A stretch of 64,000 nucleotides of DNA, taken from Pseudoalteromonas sp. G4. Its GTDB lineage: Bacteria; Pseudomonadota; Gammaproteobacteria; Enterobacterales; Alteromonadaceae. The DNA is taken from NCBI RefSeq assembly GCF_028875915.1, contig NZ_JAPEHW010000003.1, forward strand, positions 1 to 64,000, given 5' to 3'. The notes beneath the pieces are model-generated. The model had not been told where the DNA came from and searched no databases. It saw nothing but the letters and a program-made list of their open reading frames with translations. Both the position numbers and the translations under genes were made by a program. This document shows positions 26,077 through 35,119 of this stretch, one piece after another; positions within the stretch are counted from its first letter, which is position 1; the number at the start of each line of letters is the position of its first letter.

Positions 26077-27069
26077 ATGACGTTATCTTATTATTTAAAA
26101 GCCATACTCATCACACTTAATGTAATAAGTTTTAGCCTAATGGCAAACGATGACACGCTTTCAGGTACGTTAGTGGTAGTAAATAAAAAAGCAGACACGG
26201 TGAATTTTATCGACTTACAAAGTCGAAAAATCAAAGCTACTCAAAGTACCGGAAAAGGCCCTCATGAAGTTGCAATAAATAACAATGCAACCACAGCCGT
26301 TGTCACTAACTACAATGGCGGTAACAGTTTAACCGTATTCGATATTAAAACCGCAAAAGCGACTAACACCATCAGCCTTGCCAAACATCCCTATCCCCAC
26401 GGCATTTTATATTTAAAAGGTACAAATAAGGTTGCAGTATCCGCAGAAGGCTCAAACTCGGTGGTAATTGTCGATATCGATTCGGGCAGGATTGAGAAAG
26501 CAATAAACACTTTTCAAAAAGGCTCGCATATGGTCGCACTCGCACATGCTAACAACCGCGTTTACACGCCCAATATGCATGACGATACTGTTTCTGAAAT
26601 GGATAAAAACACGGGCAAATTATTAAGGACAATTGCCACACCTGAGACGCCCGAAGCTATCACCATTAATAAATCGGGCACTGAGCTTTGGGTCGGTAGC
26701 AATAAAGATGGCTTAGTTACTGTTTTTGATCTATCAACCGAGAAGGTAATTAAGCAATGGCGGGGCTTTAAATTCCCTTACCGTATTTTACTCACAAAAG
26801 ATGAAAAATACGCCGTTATCCCCGATTACAAAAACAATACCTTAACCATTTTTGATGCTGTAAATAAAACACAGCTACACCAAATCACATTCGATGATAT
26901 CGGGCCAAAAGGCGTTGCTTTTCACCCTAATGATCGCACTTTGTTTTTATCGGCTTACAGCAAAAACAAACTACTCGCGATAGATATTCCAAGCGGTAAG
27001 ACCTTATTTGAACTACCCACAGGCAACGGCCCTGATGGTATTGGTTATTCACCGATTGTTTTGGAGTAA
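26077..27069 (+). CDS. Exported YVTN-type beta-propeller protein
   Basis: A 330-residue protein with a signal peptide (cleavage near LMANDD) and about seven 40-residue YVTN/YncE-like repeats, for example GPHEVAINNNATTAVVTNYNGG and GPKGVAFHPNDRTLFLSAYSKN. The ribosome site AAGG lies about nine bases before the ATG. Proteins of this type are periplasmic propellers, some binding DNA or acting with metal or quinone systems; the specific role is unknown here. Monocistronic, followed by a probable terminator. Confidence 0.85.
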   Translation: MTLSYYLKAILITLNVISFSLMANDDTLSGTLVVVNKKADTVNFIDLQSRKIKATQSTGKGPHEVAINNNATTAVVTNYNGGNSLTVFDIKTAKATNTISLAKHPYPHGILYLKGTNKVAVSAEGSNSVVIVDIDSGRIEKAINTFQKGSHMVALAHANNRVYTPNMHDDTVSEMDKNTGKLLRTIATPETPEAITINKSGTELWVGSNKDGLVTVFDLSTEKVIKQWRGFKFPYRILLTKDEKYAVIPDYKNNTLTIFDAVNKTQLHQITFDDIGPKGVAFHPNDRTLFLSAYSKNKLLAIDIPSGKTLFELPTGNGPDGIGYSPIVLE

Positions 27070-27080
27070 TTTTTGATAAA

Positions 27081-27109
27081 AAAAGACTAACGAAGTTGCT
27101 AGCCTTTTA
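27081..27109 (+). terminator. Probable terminator after the YVTN gene
   Basis: An imperfect hairpin (AAAAGACTAAC against GCTAGCCTTTT, two mismatches) ends in TTTTAT. It lies 12 bases after the stop codon, between convergent genes. Confidence 0.5.
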
Positions 27110-27155
27110 TAAAGTTTTAGAAGCAGAAAGAACTCAATTTTGCAGTTCAGAGTAA

Positions 27156-27716
27156 TTAAAAACGGCTGTCATTTTCACAAGGGTTTCCGTCCCTATCACC
27201 ATCCATTTTTGTGTTTGGGCAATTTCTTATAAAAAAAACAACGGCTTCAGCTCGTGAATTCATCTGGCTACAATATTGACGCCCATCACATTTGAATCGG
27301 CTAGGCTCTCTTTTAGCCTCAAAAGGTTCAACTAAATTTGGTTTTTGAAAATAACTATCTTTCTCCACCACTGTGCTTTGCGCACTAAACCTATCATATA
27401 AAGAAGTTAAAATAACGGTTAACAGTACAATACTTATTAACACGCTCAAAAGCGAAGATGGCTTCCTGCCACTTTTCATTTTACGGGAGAAATCAACTTT
27501 TTTTGCAGCGACTCCTTCAATGCGACAATTTACTGCTCTGCTCTTACCATCATTCTGTTTTTCAATATCGAAATGAATGAAATCACCAACTTTAGGCTCT
27601 CTGGACATGTGTTTAAGGCTTGAAATATGTATAAAGGTGCGCTTAACTTGATTACCCTCGCTCTCAATAAAACCAAAACCTTTATCTATTTTCCATACAA
27701 CAAGGTTACCCCGCAT
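27156..27716 (-). CDS. Cold-shock domain - membrane helix - excalibur fusion
   Basis: A 186-residue protein of three parts. Residues 1-65 are a cold-shock (S1-like) domain with an RNP1-like motif KGFGFIE and the RNP2-like FIHISSL. A transmembrane helix follows at about 87-107. The C-terminus (about 140-183) is an excalibur-type calcium-binding domain: C-x4-YCSQM, EAVVFFIRNCP, then DGDRDGNPCE. The nucleic-acid-binding part would be cytoplasmic and the calcium-binding part periplasmic. Such proteins occur in marine gammaproteobacteria, but I know of no proven function. Single gene, convergent with the YVTN gene. Confidence 0.8.
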   Translation of the reverse strand: MRGNLVVWKIDKGFGFIESEGNQVKRTFIHISSLKHMSREPKVGDFIHFDIEKQNDGKSRAVNCRIEGVAAKKVDFSRKMKSGRKPSSLLSVLISIVLLTVILTSLYDRFSAQSTVVEKDSYFQKPNLVEPFEAKREPSRFKCDGRQYCSQMNSRAEAVVFFIRNCPNTKMDGDRDGNPCENDSRF

Positions 27717-27879
27717 TTAGCAACATCCTTATTAAAAGTAAAAACACGGTTATGATAGTCACTTATATGAATTTAAACAATTGAAAATTAAGAGTTTAAA
27801 TTAAATAGTATTTACAAAGTAGCAATCACATCTATTAATTTATGACCTTTCCCCTAAACTTTCCCACTTTTAATTCCCA

Positions 27880-27895
27880 TTCCCGTTCAAGGGAA
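27880..27895. promoter_or_regulatory. Candidate upstream activator site for the ABC operon
   Basis: The dyad TTCCC-GTTCAA-GGGAA lies about 55 bases upstream of the -24 element, a suitable place for an enhancer-binding protein. A related TTCCC motif occurs just before it. Assignment to the regulator encoded at 32524 is inference. Confidence 0.45.
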
Positions 27896-27948
27896 AACCC
27901 AACTTTAATCAAAGACAGTAAGCAAATGATTTTATTAACTTTAATTTA

Positions 27949-27964
27949 TGGCACAGCGTTCGCT
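27949..27964 (+). promoter_or_regulatory. Sigma-54 (-24/-12) promoter of the ABC exporter operon
   Basis: TGGCACAGCGTTCGCT matches the -24/-12 consensus TGGCACR-N4-TTGCW with one mismatch (TCGC), and the GG to GC spacing is exact. Transcription would begin near 27975, just before the ATG at 28000. The operon ends in a sigma-54 activator gene. Confidence 0.7.
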
Positions 27965-27999
27965 ATAGCTAAACTATCAAAAGTTATGAAGTTAGTCAG

Positions 28000-29256
28000 A
28001 TGGATATTAAACAAAGCCTTGCAAGTAATAATAAAAAGAAACGTTGGCCAATGCCGCTTGCGATTATTTTATCGCTCAGTTTAGTAGTGGGGTTTGCATC
28101 TTCCTTTAGTGATGGGGATGCCAGCATAAACCGTAATGAGTTACTGCTTGCAGACGTAAGTAGTGGACCACTTAAGTTAACGGTGTCGGGGTTTGGCCAA
28201 CTGCGCTCTAAATACAGCCGCTTTATTACCGCCCGTTACCAAGCACAAGTAGAACAAGTATTTCACCTACCGGGCAGCCGAGTTGAAAAAGATACGGTGA
28301 TTTTACGCCTTTCAAATCCTACACTTGAGCAACAACTAAACCGTGCTCGTTTAACGCTCGCTCGTCAAAAAGCTAATTTTGAAGCACTAAAGCTTAGCCA
28401 AAAAAGTGAAAAACTAAACCTTGAAGCAAACCTAACTTTGCTTGAAAGCGAACTCGCCAACGCCAATTTACGCGCTAAAGCAGAGCAAAAACTCATTGAG
28501 CAAGGCATTGTTTCTACCCTAGATTACAAACGCTCGCAATTAGCAGTATCACAGCTGAGTAAACGTGTTTCTCTTGCCAAACAACAGCTCAGCCAAGCGA
28601 GTGATTTACACAACCAACGATTACAAGTTGAGCGCGAATTAATGCGCGAATTTGAGCTTAGCTTTAATGCAGCACAATTAGATGTCGATAAACTCAATGT
28701 CACCGCGGGCATCAATGGCATGTTACAAGCGGTCAATGTAGAACAAGGTCAATCAGTGCAAATGGGCGCACCACTTGCAGTAGTCGGCAGTGAGCATCAG
28801 CTACTTGCTGATTTAAATGTGCCAGAGCGCGAAGCAAGCCGCATTGAAGTCGGTCAAAAAGCAACGGTAAACACCTTCGCAGGTACAGTTTCAGCGGTGG
28901 TTAATCGTATTAACCCAATCGTTAGCGATGGTCGCATTACGGTAGAGCTTGAGCTTACAGGCACCTTACCAAGCAATGCCCGCCCACAGCTCACCATTGA
29001 AGGTGATATTATCACCGACGAGCTTAATCACGCCCTTTATGTGCGTCGCCCAAGCTTTGTAAGTGGCGATACACAAAACCATATTTTCATTTTAAACCCA
29101 GCCGACAATCAATTGGTTAAAACCCAAGTTGAGTTTGGTAAACTAGCCGGCGATAACATTGTTATCAATTCAGGTGCAAATGCCGGTGACACCCTTGTAA
29201 TTTCAGACAGCTCTGATTTTAAACACTTGCAAACAATAACGATTACAAATAATTAA
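28000..29256 (+). CDS. Periplasmic adaptor (MacA/HlyD-type membrane fusion protein)
   Basis: A 418-residue protein with one N-terminal membrane anchor (about residues 18-37), then lipoyl-like and beta-barrel regions flanking a long alpha-helical hairpin (about 105-220: repeated Leu/Gln/Lys-rich heptads such as LTLARQKANFEALKLSQKSEKL). This is the layout of MacA-like adaptors that bridge an ABC or RND pump to an outer-membrane channel. It is the first gene of the operon and is followed by the ATPase (10-base gap) and the permease. No outer-membrane factor is in the operon. The start sits about 25 bases after a predicted sigma-54 start site. Confidence 0.85.
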   Translation: MDIKQSLASNNKKKRWPMPLAIILSLSLVVGFASSFSDGDASINRNELLLADVSSGPLKLTVSGFGQLRSKYSRFITARYQAQVEQVFHLPGSRVEKDTVILRLSNPTLEQQLNRARLTLARQKANFEALKLSQKSEKLNLEANLTLLESELANANLRAKAEQKLIEQGIVSTLDYKRSQLAVSQLSKRVSLAKQQLSQASDLHNQRLQVERELMREFELSFNAAQLDVDKLNVTAGINGMLQAVNVEQGQSVQMGAPLAVVGSEHQLLADLNVPEREASRIEVGQKATVNTFAGTVSAVVNRINPIVSDGRITVELELTGTLPSNARPQLTIEGDIITDELNHALYVRRPSFVSGDTQNHIFILNPADNQLVKTQVEFGKLAGDNIVINSGANAGDTLVISDSSDFKHLQTITITNN

Positions 29257-29266
29257 GGAAGCAATC

Positions 29267-30007
29267 ATGGACAATACACCGGTAATTGAACTGACCAATG
29301 TGTCAAAAATTTACTTTAGCGACGACGTAGAAACTCACGCATTAAGCGATATCAACTTACAAATTCACAAAGGTGATTACATTGCCATTAGCGGCCCATC
29401 AGGCTGCGGTAAATCAACCTTATTAAGCGTGATGGGGTTGCTTGATGATGTCACCAGCGGCAGCTATAAAATTGAAGGTGTTGATACCAGCAGCCTTAAT
29501 ATGGATACCCTTGCAGAGCTGCGCAATTTGCATATTGGCTTTATTTTCCAATCGTTTAACTTAATTGATGAGCTTAGTGTTTACGACAATGTAGCGCTGC
29601 CGCTGTTGTATCGCGAACCCGCTTTAAGCAAAGCTGACATAGATGCCCGCGTGAATACCGCACTTAAACAAGTGGAGATTGATCATCGTGCAAAACATAA
29701 ACCAAATCAGTTATCAGGTGGTCAACAACAACGTGTCGCTATAGCCCGCGCCCTAGCTGGCAGCCCAAGCATTTTATTAGTGGATGAACCAACGGGTAAC
29801 CTCGATTCGAAAAATGGTGATGCGGTAATGGCATTACTTGCCGAACTAAACGAACAAGGTACTACCATTTGCATGGTAACCCACGACCCGCGCTACGCCG
29901 GCTACGCTAAAAAACAAGTAAAACTGCTCGATGGTAAAGTGCTCAATTCTGGCAAAGAAAGCGTATCTGCGGTTGATGTAACAACCCAATTGGAGGCGCA
30001 TGCATGA
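29267..30007 (+). CDS. ABC exporter ATP-binding protein (MacB/LolD type)
   Basis: A 246-residue ATPase with Walker A GPSGCGKST (about residue 38), Q-loop IFQSFNL, signature LSGGQQQRVAIARAL (about 147), Walker B ILLVDEPTGNLD and switch His in MVTHDP. The GNLD ending and sequence style are typical of the LolD/MacB/FtsE group. GGAAG lies before the ATG. The permease gene starts at 30004, overlapping the last codon, so the two are coupled. It energises the FtsX-like permease. Confidence 0.95.
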   Translation: MDNTPVIELTNVSKIYFSDDVETHALSDINLQIHKGDYIAISGPSGCGKSTLLSVMGLLDDVTSGSYKIEGVDTSSLNMDTLAELRNLHIGFIFQSFNLIDELSVYDNVALPLLYREPALSKADIDARVNTALKQVEIDHRAKHKPNQLSGGQQQRVAIARALAGSPSILLVDEPTGNLDSKNGDAVMALLAELNEQGTTICMVTHDPRYAGYAKKQVKLLDGKVLNSGKESVSAVDVTTQLEAHA

Positions 30008-32436
30008 GTGTCCAACGCCTAACCAAACAAATAAAACATGCCAGCAGTTCGCTGCTGCAAGCGCCAGGGTTTACCAGCGCCATTGTGCTCACTCTTTCGC
30101 TCACGCTTGCCTGCTTTTTTGTAGTGATGAGCTTATTTAGCAGCTACTTTATTAAACCACTTAATGTCGATGACGAAGCACGCCTTGTAGTGGTGGAACA
30201 AGACAACGTTTATTCCGATAAAAATAGCCCAGGCTTTCAAAGCTTCCAGTCGATTATTCACTGGTATAACAACCACGACAATTTTGACAAAGTCGCTGCA
30301 ATTAACATTGGCGAAGACGTAATTATGAACTTGCCGGGTCAGCCTAAGTTAAATATGACCTTTGCCAGCAACGACTATTACGACATTACCAATATGCAAC
30401 TTGCTGCTGGTCAACATTTATCACCACAAAAACGCCTTGATGATAAAAGTACCGAAGTACTGATCAGCTATTCAATTTGGCAAACCTATTTTGATGGCAG
30501 CAAAAGTGCAATCGGGAAAACGATCGAACTCGTTCATGGCCAATATAAAATTGTTGGTGTAGTAGCTAAAGACTACGCAAACCCATTTATGTTTAACCGC
30601 AGTAAAAGTGATTTATGGTTTCACTTTAGCGGTGATTCACGCTTTTATAATGACGATCGCCCAAGCCCGTGGTGGAACTTATTTGGTAGCCTAAAACTTA
30701 TCGGTACGCTTAAAGCAGGTGAAACGCCAGAATCTACCAAAGCTTACTTGCATGCACGTATCTTAGAAATTAAAAGTGATTGGAAAGCGGTTTTTGATGA
30801 AGTAGACGACATTGTGCCTATCGTTACACCGTTTCGCGAAAAAGAGCTTAACGGAAACGATACGTTAGCAATTTTTATGTTAGTGGGCGTAGTAAGCCTA
30901 GTGCTAATTGCACTATTAAATGTTAGTAACTTGTTTATTTCTCGCGCCGTTGTAAAACATAAACAACTCGCACTGCAAGCAGTTTTAGGGGCAAAACGCA
31001 GCGTTATTTTCACCAGCATTTTAGTGGAATCAAGCCTGTTGATGGTGGTATCGGCACTTTCTGGTTTGTTTTTTGCGGCGTGGGGTATCAAACTCTTTAA
31101 GTTTTTAAGTGAAGGTCATTTACCACTTGTTAGCGCCATTAATCTCGATCTTACCGTAGTCTCTTCTGCCGTAATTTGCTGTGTGGTATTTGCTTGGTTA
31201 TTTGCTTTTATTACCAGCCGATTAATCAACTTTGGCCAGCTTAGAACGCAAATTCAAAGCTCAGGTAAAGGCGGCGTAAGCCAAATTAAAGGCAGTACTG
31301 TAAAACTGTTAATTGCGCTGCAACTGTTTTTAGCGACAGCACTTGTGATTGGCGCCACTATGGCATTAAACAAAACCTTAGAAACGCTGTTACGACCGCT
31401 TGGCAGTGAAGTAGATAATCGCTATAGCACCATGCTTTTTATCAACGATAGAGAACGTACTCTCGAACAAAAATACAATGACTTAGAAAAAATCCGTGCT
31501 GCAGTGGCAAACATTGAGGGTGTTGTTAAGGTTGGCCACGGCGACAGCCCTGTAAACGACGGACTTCGCTCAAGCACAGTAAAAGATATGTCAGGTAAAG
31601 AAACAGTCTTTATTCCACAAGCCTGGGTAGGCCGCGATTACTTTGATATTACCGGTCTTAAAATTATTGAAGGGCGCACCTTTAGCGAAGCCGCTATTCG
31701 CGGTGAAAAACACGAGTTTTTAGTTTCAAAAGCCGTTAACGATATGCTCAAACCTGGTGGCAGTTTAGTTGGCGAAAAGTTCTTAAGTTTTGATCCTGAA
31801 AACCCCGTTGAAGTGGTCGGTATTACTGAAAACTTTAATCATCCTAAGTTTTTTGATTTACACCAAGGCCGACACTTTTGGTGGGCTGCGCAGCCGTATG
31901 CATTTGGCTTAATCATTCAAATGGAGCAAGGAAAAACCTTAAACCGAGAGCAGCTGTTACAGGCAGCGCGTACAGTTGATAGCCGCATTGGTCTTTGGAA
32001 GTTCGATTTTCTGGAAGATGAATACGCCAAAATGGTTCATATGGAACGAATCACATTGAGCTTAAGCATTGTGTTGGCACTCTTTACCTTAGTACTTGCA
32101 GGCATTGGTATTTACGGTGTACTTAGCTATAACCTAGGTCTGCGCCGCTACGAATACGGTATGCGCATGGCACTCGGTGCAAAGCGCAAGCGCTTGTATC
32201 AGCAACTGTTGTCAGACACCTTACTGCCTTTAGCGTTTGCCTTTATTGCCGCATTAGTGGTGATGGTAGGTGGGTATATGTTGTTTAAAACACAATTAGC
32301 AAATTGGTTGCTTCTCAATTGGCTATGGCTCAGTATAACTGCCATAAGCATTGTGATTTTTGCCTTGTTTGCCACATTATTCCCAATGAGCAAACTAATA
32401 AATGCAAAACCAATGGCAGCACTTAGAGATAATTAA
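30004..32436 (+). CDS. ABC exporter permease, double FtsX/MacB-PCD type
   Basis: An 810-residue inner-membrane protein. It has an N-terminal helix, a large periplasmic domain (about 50-280), three helices (about 285-410), a second helix at about 430-450, another periplasmic domain (about 450-680) and three C-terminal helices (about 690-800). Two FtsX-type motifs are visible: LQAVLGAKRSVIF and GMRMALGAKRKRLY. The duplicated layout is as in DUF-type MacB permeases that move peptides, lipids or antibiotics or transmit force across the membrane. Substrate unknown. A terminator follows, then the regulator genes. Confidence 0.9.
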   Translation: MSVQRLTKQIKHASSSLLQAPGFTSAIVLTLSLTLACFFVVMSLFSSYFIKPLNVDDEARLVVVEQDNVYSDKNSPGFQSFQSIIHWYNNHDNFDKVAAINIGEDVIMNLPGQPKLNMTFASNDYYDITNMQLAAGQHLSPQKRLDDKSTEVLISYSIWQTYFDGSKSAIGKTIELVHGQYKIVGVVAKDYANPFMFNRSKSDLWFHFSGDSRFYNDDRPSPWWNLFGSLKLIGTLKAGETPESTKAYLHARILEIKSDWKAVFDEVDDIVPIVTPFREKELNGNDTLAIFMLVGVVSLVLIALLNVSNLFISRAVVKHKQLALQAVLGAKRSVIFTSILVESSLLMVVSALSGLFFAAWGIKLFKFLSEGHLPLVSAINLDLTVVSSAVICCVVFAWLFAFITSRLINFGQLRTQIQSSGKGGVSQIKGSTVKLLIALQLFLATALVIGATMALNKTLETLLRPLGSEVDNRYSTMLFINDRERTLEQKYNDLEKIRAAVANIEGVVKVGHGDSPVNDGLRSSTVKDMSGKETVFIPQAWVGRDYFDITGLKIIEGRTFSEAAIRGEKHEFLVSKAVNDMLKPGGSLVGEKFLSFDPENPVEVVGITENFNHPKFFDLHQGRHFWWAAQPYAFGLIIQMEQGKTLNREQLLQAARTVDSRIGLWKFDFLEDEYAKMVHMERITLSLSIVLALFTLVLAGIGIYGVLSYNLGLRRYEYGMRMALGAKRKRLYQQLLSDTLLPLAFAFIAALVVMVGGYMLFKTQLANWLLLNWLWLSITAISIVIFALFATLFPMSKLINAKPMAALRDN

Positions 32437-32462
32437 CCCGAGTTAGGTATATCTATCTCTCG

Positions 32463-32503
32463 TCTTAACCCGTTATCAAAAACCTTAGCGGGTTAAGATT
32501 TTA
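32463..32503 (+). terminator. Intrinsic terminator between the ABC genes and the two-component genes
   Basis: A perfect ten-base stem (TCTTAACCCG / CGGGTTAAGA) with a 16-base loop is followed by TTTTAT. It separates the exporter genes from the regulator genes, so the latter depend on read-through or another promoter. Confidence 0.75.
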
Positions 32504-32523
32504 TATTTATAAACAATCGACCT

Positions 32524-33849
32524 ATGAAAAAAATACTGATTATTGATGATCATATAGATGTGCGTTTATCGGCGCGCATTGTACTTGAAAGCCATGGTTA
32601 CACGTGCACTGAGGCAGACCACCCGAGTGTCGGCTTAGCCCTTTTAAAAAATCAACAAATCGATTTAATCTTGCTTGATATGAACTTCACCAAAGACACC
32701 ACCTCTGGTGAAGAAGGGCTCAGTTTTTTAAAAGAGCTGAAACGCCAAGAACTGACAATTCCCGTGATCGTTATCACCGCATGGGCAAAAGTGGACTTAG
32801 CGGTTAAAGCCATGCAACTTGGCGCATCCGACTTTGTTGAAAAGCCATGGAAAAACGCCAAATTACTCGAATCCATCGAAAACCAATTAACGCTAGAAAA
32901 TACCAGCGACAGCCAACTTAGCAGCGGTTTTTTAGCATTAGGCGAGCAGTCTAAAACGCTCGTTAAAGCTGCAAGCCGCATCGCAAAAACTGATGCAAAT
33001 GTGCTGATCACTGGCGAAAATGGCTCAGGTAAGAGCCTACTTGCACAGTACATTCACGATAATAGCCCACGGGCAAACCACGATATGGTGAGTGTCAATA
33101 TGGCTGCAATTCCGGATAATTTATTTGAAAGCGAATTATTTGGTCATAAAAAAGGCGCATTTACCGATGCGAAAGAAAACCGCGAAGGACGCTTTTCTCT
33201 TGCAAACGATAGCACCTTATTTTTAGATGAAATTGGCACTTTGCCAATGCCATTGCAAGCCAAAATGCTGCGCGTTTTAGAGACCGGTGAATTTGAAATA
33301 CTCGGCAGCTCAAAAACGCAAACCAGCAATGCACGCATTATTTCGGCAACCAATGCCGACCTTGAAAAAGCCATTAGCAATGGCGAATTTAGACGCGATT
33401 TATTGTTTAGGCTTAATACTTTAGTTCTCACAATTCCGCCGCTTCGCGAACGCCAAGATGAAATTGCCTTACTCGCCAATCACTTTATCGAAAAACACTG
33501 TAAGCGCTATGGGTTTGAGCCTTTACTACTTACAAATACCGCATTAGAAAAACTCAAAGCTCACAGTTGGCCGGGCAATGTACGCGAGTTATCACACGTA
33601 TTAGAGCGCGCGGTGATCATGACCGATGGCGACAGTATTGATGCAACACATTTGCAACTCGAACTCAGCACACAACATGAAAGTGTGCCACTGATGAACC
33701 TAGAGCAAGCTGAAAAGCTGATGATCACCAACGCGATTAGACATTTCGATGGTAATGTTATTGCGGCAGGTGAATTTTTAGGGTTAAGTAAATCAGCTAT
33801 TTATCGCCGCATCGAAAAATTCAATATTAGCGTTAAAGAGAGCAACTAA
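32524..33849 (+). CDS. Sigma-54-dependent response regulator (NtrC type)
   Basis: A 441-residue regulator: receiver domain (residues 1-125; D8/D9, phospho-acceptor Asp52), AAA+ domain (about 145-370) and a Fis-type helix-turn-helix at the C-terminus (VIAAGEFLGLSKSAIYRRIEKF). Walker A reads GENGSGKS (Asn instead of the usual Ser/Thr) and the sigma-54 contact loop reads GAFTDA rather than GAFTGA, a natural variant. Walker B is TLFLDEIG. It follows the ABC genes after a terminator and is translationally coupled to its kinase. A sigma-54 promoter before the ABC operon is the obvious target. Confidence 0.95.
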   Translation: MKKILIIDDHIDVRLSARIVLESHGYTCTEADHPSVGLALLKNQQIDLILLDMNFTKDTTSGEEGLSFLKELKRQELTIPVIVITAWAKVDLAVKAMQLGASDFVEKPWKNAKLLESIENQLTLENTSDSQLSSGFLALGEQSKTLVKAASRIAKTDANVLITGENGSGKSLLAQYIHDNSPRANHDMVSVNMAAIPDNLFESELFGHKKGAFTDAKENREGRFSLANDSTLFLDEIGTLPMPLQAKMLRVLETGEFEILGSSKTQTSNARIISATNADLEKAISNGEFRRDLLFRLNTLVLTIPPLRERQDEIALLANHFIEKHCKRYGFEPLLLTNTALEKLKAHSWPGNVRELSHVLERAVIMTDGDSIDATHLQLELSTQHESVPLMNLEQAEKLMITNAIRHFDGNVIAAGEFLGLSKSAIYRRIEKFNISVKESN

Positions 33850-35114
33850 TGCAAAAGCACTCGTTAGAACGTACGGTCATTGCACTTTTTACGCTACCTT
33901 GTTTGATTTTGTTAGGGTTGTTAATTTTTTTAATTGTGCACTTTAAGCTCGATTTTCTTGAAGGCACAACCCTGATTATTGCCCTACTCGCCCCAAGTGT
34001 TGTTGTATTTACGGCACTTTATCGCCGATTTTTTAGTACCCTCGACAGTGTTGCTGTGCAGCTAGATGGCTTAGCGAATGAAGAGTTTACTGTATGGCAC
34101 CTTGCTAAATACTCAGCAGGTCGTGTTGCTGGGCTAAAACGCGATTTACACACCATTGCCAAGCGCATTCAAAATAAACGCCATGAATACGCACAAAACG
34201 AAAGCTTTATTTTTGACTTTATTAACGAACTTGAACTCCCCATTATTGTGATTGATAGCCAATCGCAGGTTTATCACCATAACCAAGCGGCATCTAACTA
34301 CTATCACAAAACTAATTTACTGGGTAATGATTTAACAAGTTTAGGGCTGAGCGTTGATGCTGACAAATGGCAACTTGAACAAAATAATCAACGCCACAAA
34401 GTCGTTGCCCATGCACTCAAGCGCGGTAATCGTCATTATCGTTTATTGGTATTTGTTTCGATTGAACAATCTTTAAGACATAACGAAAAAGAAGCATGGC
34501 AAAAGCTAGTAAGGGTACTTAATCACGAAGTGCGCAACTCACTTACGCCAATTTATTCGATGGCGCAATCACTGCAAGAATTGCCAAAGCTAACACAGTC
34601 AGACTTGCAAACCACCATGCTTAACGTAATTGAAAAACGCGCTGAACACTTGTTGGAGTTTGTTGCAAGCTACTCCAAACTGTCTCAAATCCCAAGCGCA
34701 AAACTTGCCAGCGTTACCACAGATGAAATAGCCAAACGCTGCGAGGCGCTATTCCCAGATGTTGATATCATCATTGAACAAAATGGCAGTATAACTTGTG
34801 ATATTGAACAGCTCGAACAGGCGCTACTCAACCTTGTTAAAAATGCCAATGAGGCAAATTTAACTGCGAACGCCTCTGGTGTGACTATTCGGATTAGTCA
34901 AACCGATAATTGGCAGATTGCCATTGAAGATAATGGAATTGGTGTTGATTTAAACGACAACTTATTTGTGCCGTTTTATTCAACCAAGCCTGAGGGCTCT
35001 GGCATTGGCTTAGTATTAAGCCGCGAGTTAATACGAAACCAACACGGTGAGTTAACACTTACGAACAAAACTAAAAAACCAGGTGCGATTGCGCTTATAA
35101 AATTCCAAAATTAA
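33849..35114 (+). CDS. Sensor histidine kinase (NtrB/NtrY-like)
   Basis: A 421-residue kinase with two N-terminal membrane helices (about 10-30 and 35-57) separated by almost no periplasmic loop, a linker, a PAS-like region (about 115-190), the H-box NHEVRNSLTPIYSMAQSL (about 222) and an ATPase domain with NLVKNANEA, EDNGIGV and GSGIGLVLSREL. The lack of a periplasmic sensor suggests it senses a signal within the membrane or cytoplasm, as expected for kinases paired with FtsX-type exporters. Its ATG overlaps the stop codon of the regulator (TAATG). Confidence 0.9.
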   Translation: MQKHSLERTVIALFTLPCLILLGLLIFLIVHFKLDFLEGTTLIIALLAPSVVVFTALYRRFFSTLDSVAVQLDGLANEEFTVWHLAKYSAGRVAGLKRDLHTIAKRIQNKRHEYAQNESFIFDFINELELPIIVIDSQSQVYHHNQAASNYYHKTNLLGNDLTSLGLSVDADKWQLEQNNQRHKVVAHALKRGNRHYRLLVFVSIEQSLRHNEKEAWQKLVRVLNHEVRNSLTPIYSMAQSLQELPKLTQSDLQTTMLNVIEKRAEHLLEFVASYSKLSQIPSAKLASVTTDEIAKRCEALFPDVDIIIEQNGSITCDIEQLEQALLNLVKNANEANLTANASGVTIRISQTDNWQIAIEDNGIGVDLNDNLFVPFYSTKPEGSGIGLVLSRELIRNQHGELTLTNKTKKPGAIALIKFQN

Positions 35115-35119
35115 TGGTG

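Noticed and set aside
27842..28084. Open frame before the ABC adaptor gene
   Set aside because: It lies over the sigma-54 promoter and overlaps the adaptor gene in another frame, with no ribosome site and no recognisable protein.
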